Of a DNA stretch of 64,000 nt, positions 62,511 through 64,000 are shown one piece after another (positions within the stretch are counted from its first letter, which is position 1; each line of letters starts with the position of its first letter). The stretch comes from Pseudarthrobacter sp. AL07. GTDB lineage: Bacteria > Actinomycetota > Actinomycetes > Actinomycetales > Micrococcaceae. The position numbers and the translations under genes were made by a program. The stretch is taken from positions 363,469-427,468 of the forward strand of contig NZ_JASBRB010000001.1 of NCBI RefSeq assembly GCF_029960665.1, written 5' to 3'. The notes under the pieces are model-generated. The model was not told where the DNA came from. It ran no database searches and saw only the letters and a program-made list of their open reading frames with translations.

Positions 62511-64000
62511 TCAGGACTCGCCGCCCGCGTTGCCGGTGGAGCCGGCGTTGACGTTGTGCAGCTTGTATTTCTCGATTGCCTGGGCCGGGGCCAGGGCGTC
62601 AACTTCGCCACGGCGGGCCAGCAGTTCCAGAGAACGGACCACGATGGAGTGGATGTCGTTCTTGAAGAATCGGCGGGCAGCCGCACGGGTGTCGGAGAAG
62701 CCGAAGCCGTCAGCTCCGAGCGACGCGAACTCGTTCGGTACAAACTGGCGGATCTGGTCCGGAACGGCCTTCATATAGTCCGAGACCGCAACTACGGGCC
62801 CTGTGGCACCGGCAAGCTGCTGCGTGACGAACGGGACGCGGGCGGGCTTGCCCGGGTTCAGGAACGCCTCTTCCTCGGCAGCCATACCGTCGCGGCGCAG
62901 TTCGTTCCAGGACGTCACGGACCAGACGTCGGCGGAAACGCCCCAGTCCTCGGCGAGCAGCCGCTGGGCTTCAATGGCCCAGGGAACCGAGACGCCGGAG
63001 GCCAGGATCTGGGTCCGGGGACCGTCGATCTTCGCCGGAGCCGCGAGGTAGATGCCCTTGAGGACACCTTCCACGTCGAGATCCTCCGGTTCCGCCGGCT
63101 GCGTGATGGGCTCGTTGTAGACCGTGATGTAGTACATCAGGTTCCGGTCAGCCGAATCGGGCCCATACATGCGCTCGATGCCGTCCCGGATGATGTGGCC
63201 CATCTCGTACCCGTAGGCCGGGTCGTAGGTGACCACTGCCGGGTTCGTGGAGGCCAGCAATGGGGAGTGGCCGTCGGCGTGCTGCAGGCCTTCACCGGTC
63301 AGAGTGGTCCGGCCGGCGGTGGCGCCGATGATGAAGCCGCGGGCCATCTGGTCCCCGGCGGCCCAGAAGGCGTCACCGGTGCGCTGGAAACCGAACATGG
63401 AGTAGAACACGTAGACCGGAATCAGCGGGACGCCGTGGGTGGCGTAGGCGGTGCCGGCGGCCGTAAACGCCGCAACGGCGCCGGCTTCGTTGATGCCGGG
63501 GTGGATCAGCTGGCCCTGGGCCGATTCCTTGTAGGCCAGGACCAGGTCCCGGTCCACGGACAGGTAGTTCTGGCCCTTGGGGTTGTAGATCTTCGCCGTG
63601 GGGAAGAACGCGTCCATGCCGAAGGTCCGGGCCTCATCGGGGATGATCGGCGCGATGTGCTTGCCGAAGTTCTTGTCCCGCATGAGGTCCTTGAGGAGCC
63701 GGACAAACGCCATGGTGGTGGCAGCTTGCTGCTTGCCGGAACCGCGCTTGGCAACCTCGTAAGTTTTTGCCTCGGGGAGGGCGATCTCCTGGTGCTTGGA
63801 ACGGCGCTCAGGAACAGAACCGCCCAGCTGGGCACGGCGTTCCATCATGTACCGGATCTCGGGCGCATCGGTGCCCGGGTGGAAGTACGGAGGCTGGTAC
63901 GGGTCCTTCTCCAACTGCTCGTCAGTAACCGGAATCCGCAGGTGATCGCGGAACTTCTTCAGGTCATCGAGGGTGAGCTTTTTCATCTGGTGGGTCGCGT
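62511..64000 (-). CDS. aceE: Pyruvate dehydrogenase E1 component, C-terminal part (truncated by the window edge)
   Basis: About 496 codons are visible and the frame is open to the right edge: codons before [38 protein letters not shown] read ATHQ, matching the middle of homodimeric E1. The full protein is normally about 900 aa and the TPP-binding N-terminal half is outside. Seen: [54 protein letters not shown] (transketolase pyrimidine-binding domain), [24 protein letters not shown] and the transketolase C-terminal domain. The complex converts pyruvate to acetyl-CoA, the precursor of the FAS-II products made by the neighbouring genes. Confidence 0.96.
   Translation of the reverse strand, partial: ATHQMKKLTLDDLKKFRDHLRIPVTDEQLEKDPYQPPYFHPGTDAPEIRYMMERRAQLGGSVPERRSKHQEIALPEAKTYEVAKRGSGKQQAATTMAFVRLLKDLMRDKNFGKHIAPIIPDEARTFGMDAFFPTAKIYNPKGQNYLSVDRDLVLAYKESAQGQLIHPGINEAGAVAAFTAAGTAYATHGVPLIPVYVFYSMFGFQRTGDAFWAAGDQMARGFIIGATAGRTTLTGEGLQHADGHSPLLASTNPAVVTYDPAYGYEMGHIIRDGIERMYGPDSADRNLMYYITVYNEPITQPAEPEDLDVEGVLKGIYLAAPAKIDGPRTQILASGVSVPWAIEAQRLLAEDWGVSADVWSVTSWNELRRDGMAAEEEAFLNPGKPARVPFVTQQLAGATGPVVAVSDYMKAVPDQIRQFVPNEFASLGADGFGFSDTRAAARRFFKNDIHSIVVRSLELLARRGEVDALAPAQAIEKYKLHNVNAGSTGNAGGES

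Overview
The window is high-GC chromosomal DNA of an actinobacterium, most likely Arthrobacter, Pseudarthrobacter or a close relative in the Micrococcaceae. This is judged from protein sequences, gene order (leuC-leuD-murA-plsC-gpsA-ddl-DUF3515-thiL; DUF177-rpmF-rnc-mutM-smc-ftsY; rpsP-khpA-rimM-trmD-rplS-lepB-rnhB; fasR-fabD-fabH-acpP-fabF) and the actinobacteria-restricted families DUF3515, DUF2469 and DUF3145. I see no insertion sequence, prophage or CRISPR array. This is conserved core genome, and most of the interest lies in regulation between the genes.

Layout. 1-1.4 kb: end of a cell-surface protein with a Pro-Val repeat, then a sortase. 1.4-7.8 kb: leuB, ilvE, a metallo-beta-lactamase-fold hydrolase, a fumarylacetoacetate-hydrolase-family enzyme, gltX and a HAD hydrolase. 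7.9-8.3 kb: a tRNA-Gln/tRNA-Glu unit with a structured spacer and a terminator. 8.4-11.8 kb: a pair of membrane-anchored dynamin-like GTPases. 11.8-15.3 kb: DUF1697, then a LtbR/NdgR-type IclR regulator divergent from leuCD. 15.5-25.4 kb: murA, plsC, gpsA, ddl, DUF3515, thiL, a DhaL-domain protein, recG and rsmD. 25.4-27.5 kb: a spermidine-synthase-like protein and an aminotransferase, divergent from coaD. 28-36.9 kb: the rpmF-rnc-mutM-smc-ftsY block and an MFS transporter. 37-42.8 kb: amt-glnK, a glucose-6-phosphate dehydrogenase, ffh and an alpha/beta-hydrolase-fold protein. 42.8-46.3 kb: thiC with a TPP riboswitch, a VOC protein and an unknown protein. 46.5-52.2 kb: ribosomal protein and RNA-modification genes, two signal peptidases, rnhB and DUF2469. 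52.3-57.1 kb: yraN, a ComM-like ATPase, dprA, a XerC-type recombinase and DUF3145. 57.3-62.3 kb: the FAS-II cluster and its regulator. 62.5 kb to the end: the C-terminal part of aceE.

Four regulatory themes stand out. (1) A 6-5-6 inverted repeat (GTCTCA-N5-TGAGAY) lies just upstream of leuB and again in the ltbR/leuCD intergenic region, as expected for an LtbR-type operator. ilvE and leuC also share a hairpin-containing element of about 30 nt in their 5' leaders, and ilvE and leuD are each followed by a copy of the same 65-bp near-perfect palindrome. (2) A 17-bp inverted repeat (TTGTAG-N5-CTACAA type) lies upstream of both fabD and the PucR/FasR-type regulator gene. (3) At least 14 genes have a -10-like hexamer ending exactly 6 nt before the start codon and no Shine-Dalgarno sequence, which implies many leaderless mRNAs. 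(4) A GlnR-like box with phased repeats precedes amt-glnK, and glnD is missing from its usual place after glnK.

I found no wholly new multi-gene system. The best candidates for undescribed biology are the shared leader element and flanking palindromes of the branched-chain amino-acid genes, the fabD/fasR operator pair, and the sortase that lacks the usual Arg next to a protein with an unusual GFNVQT membrane-proximal motif.
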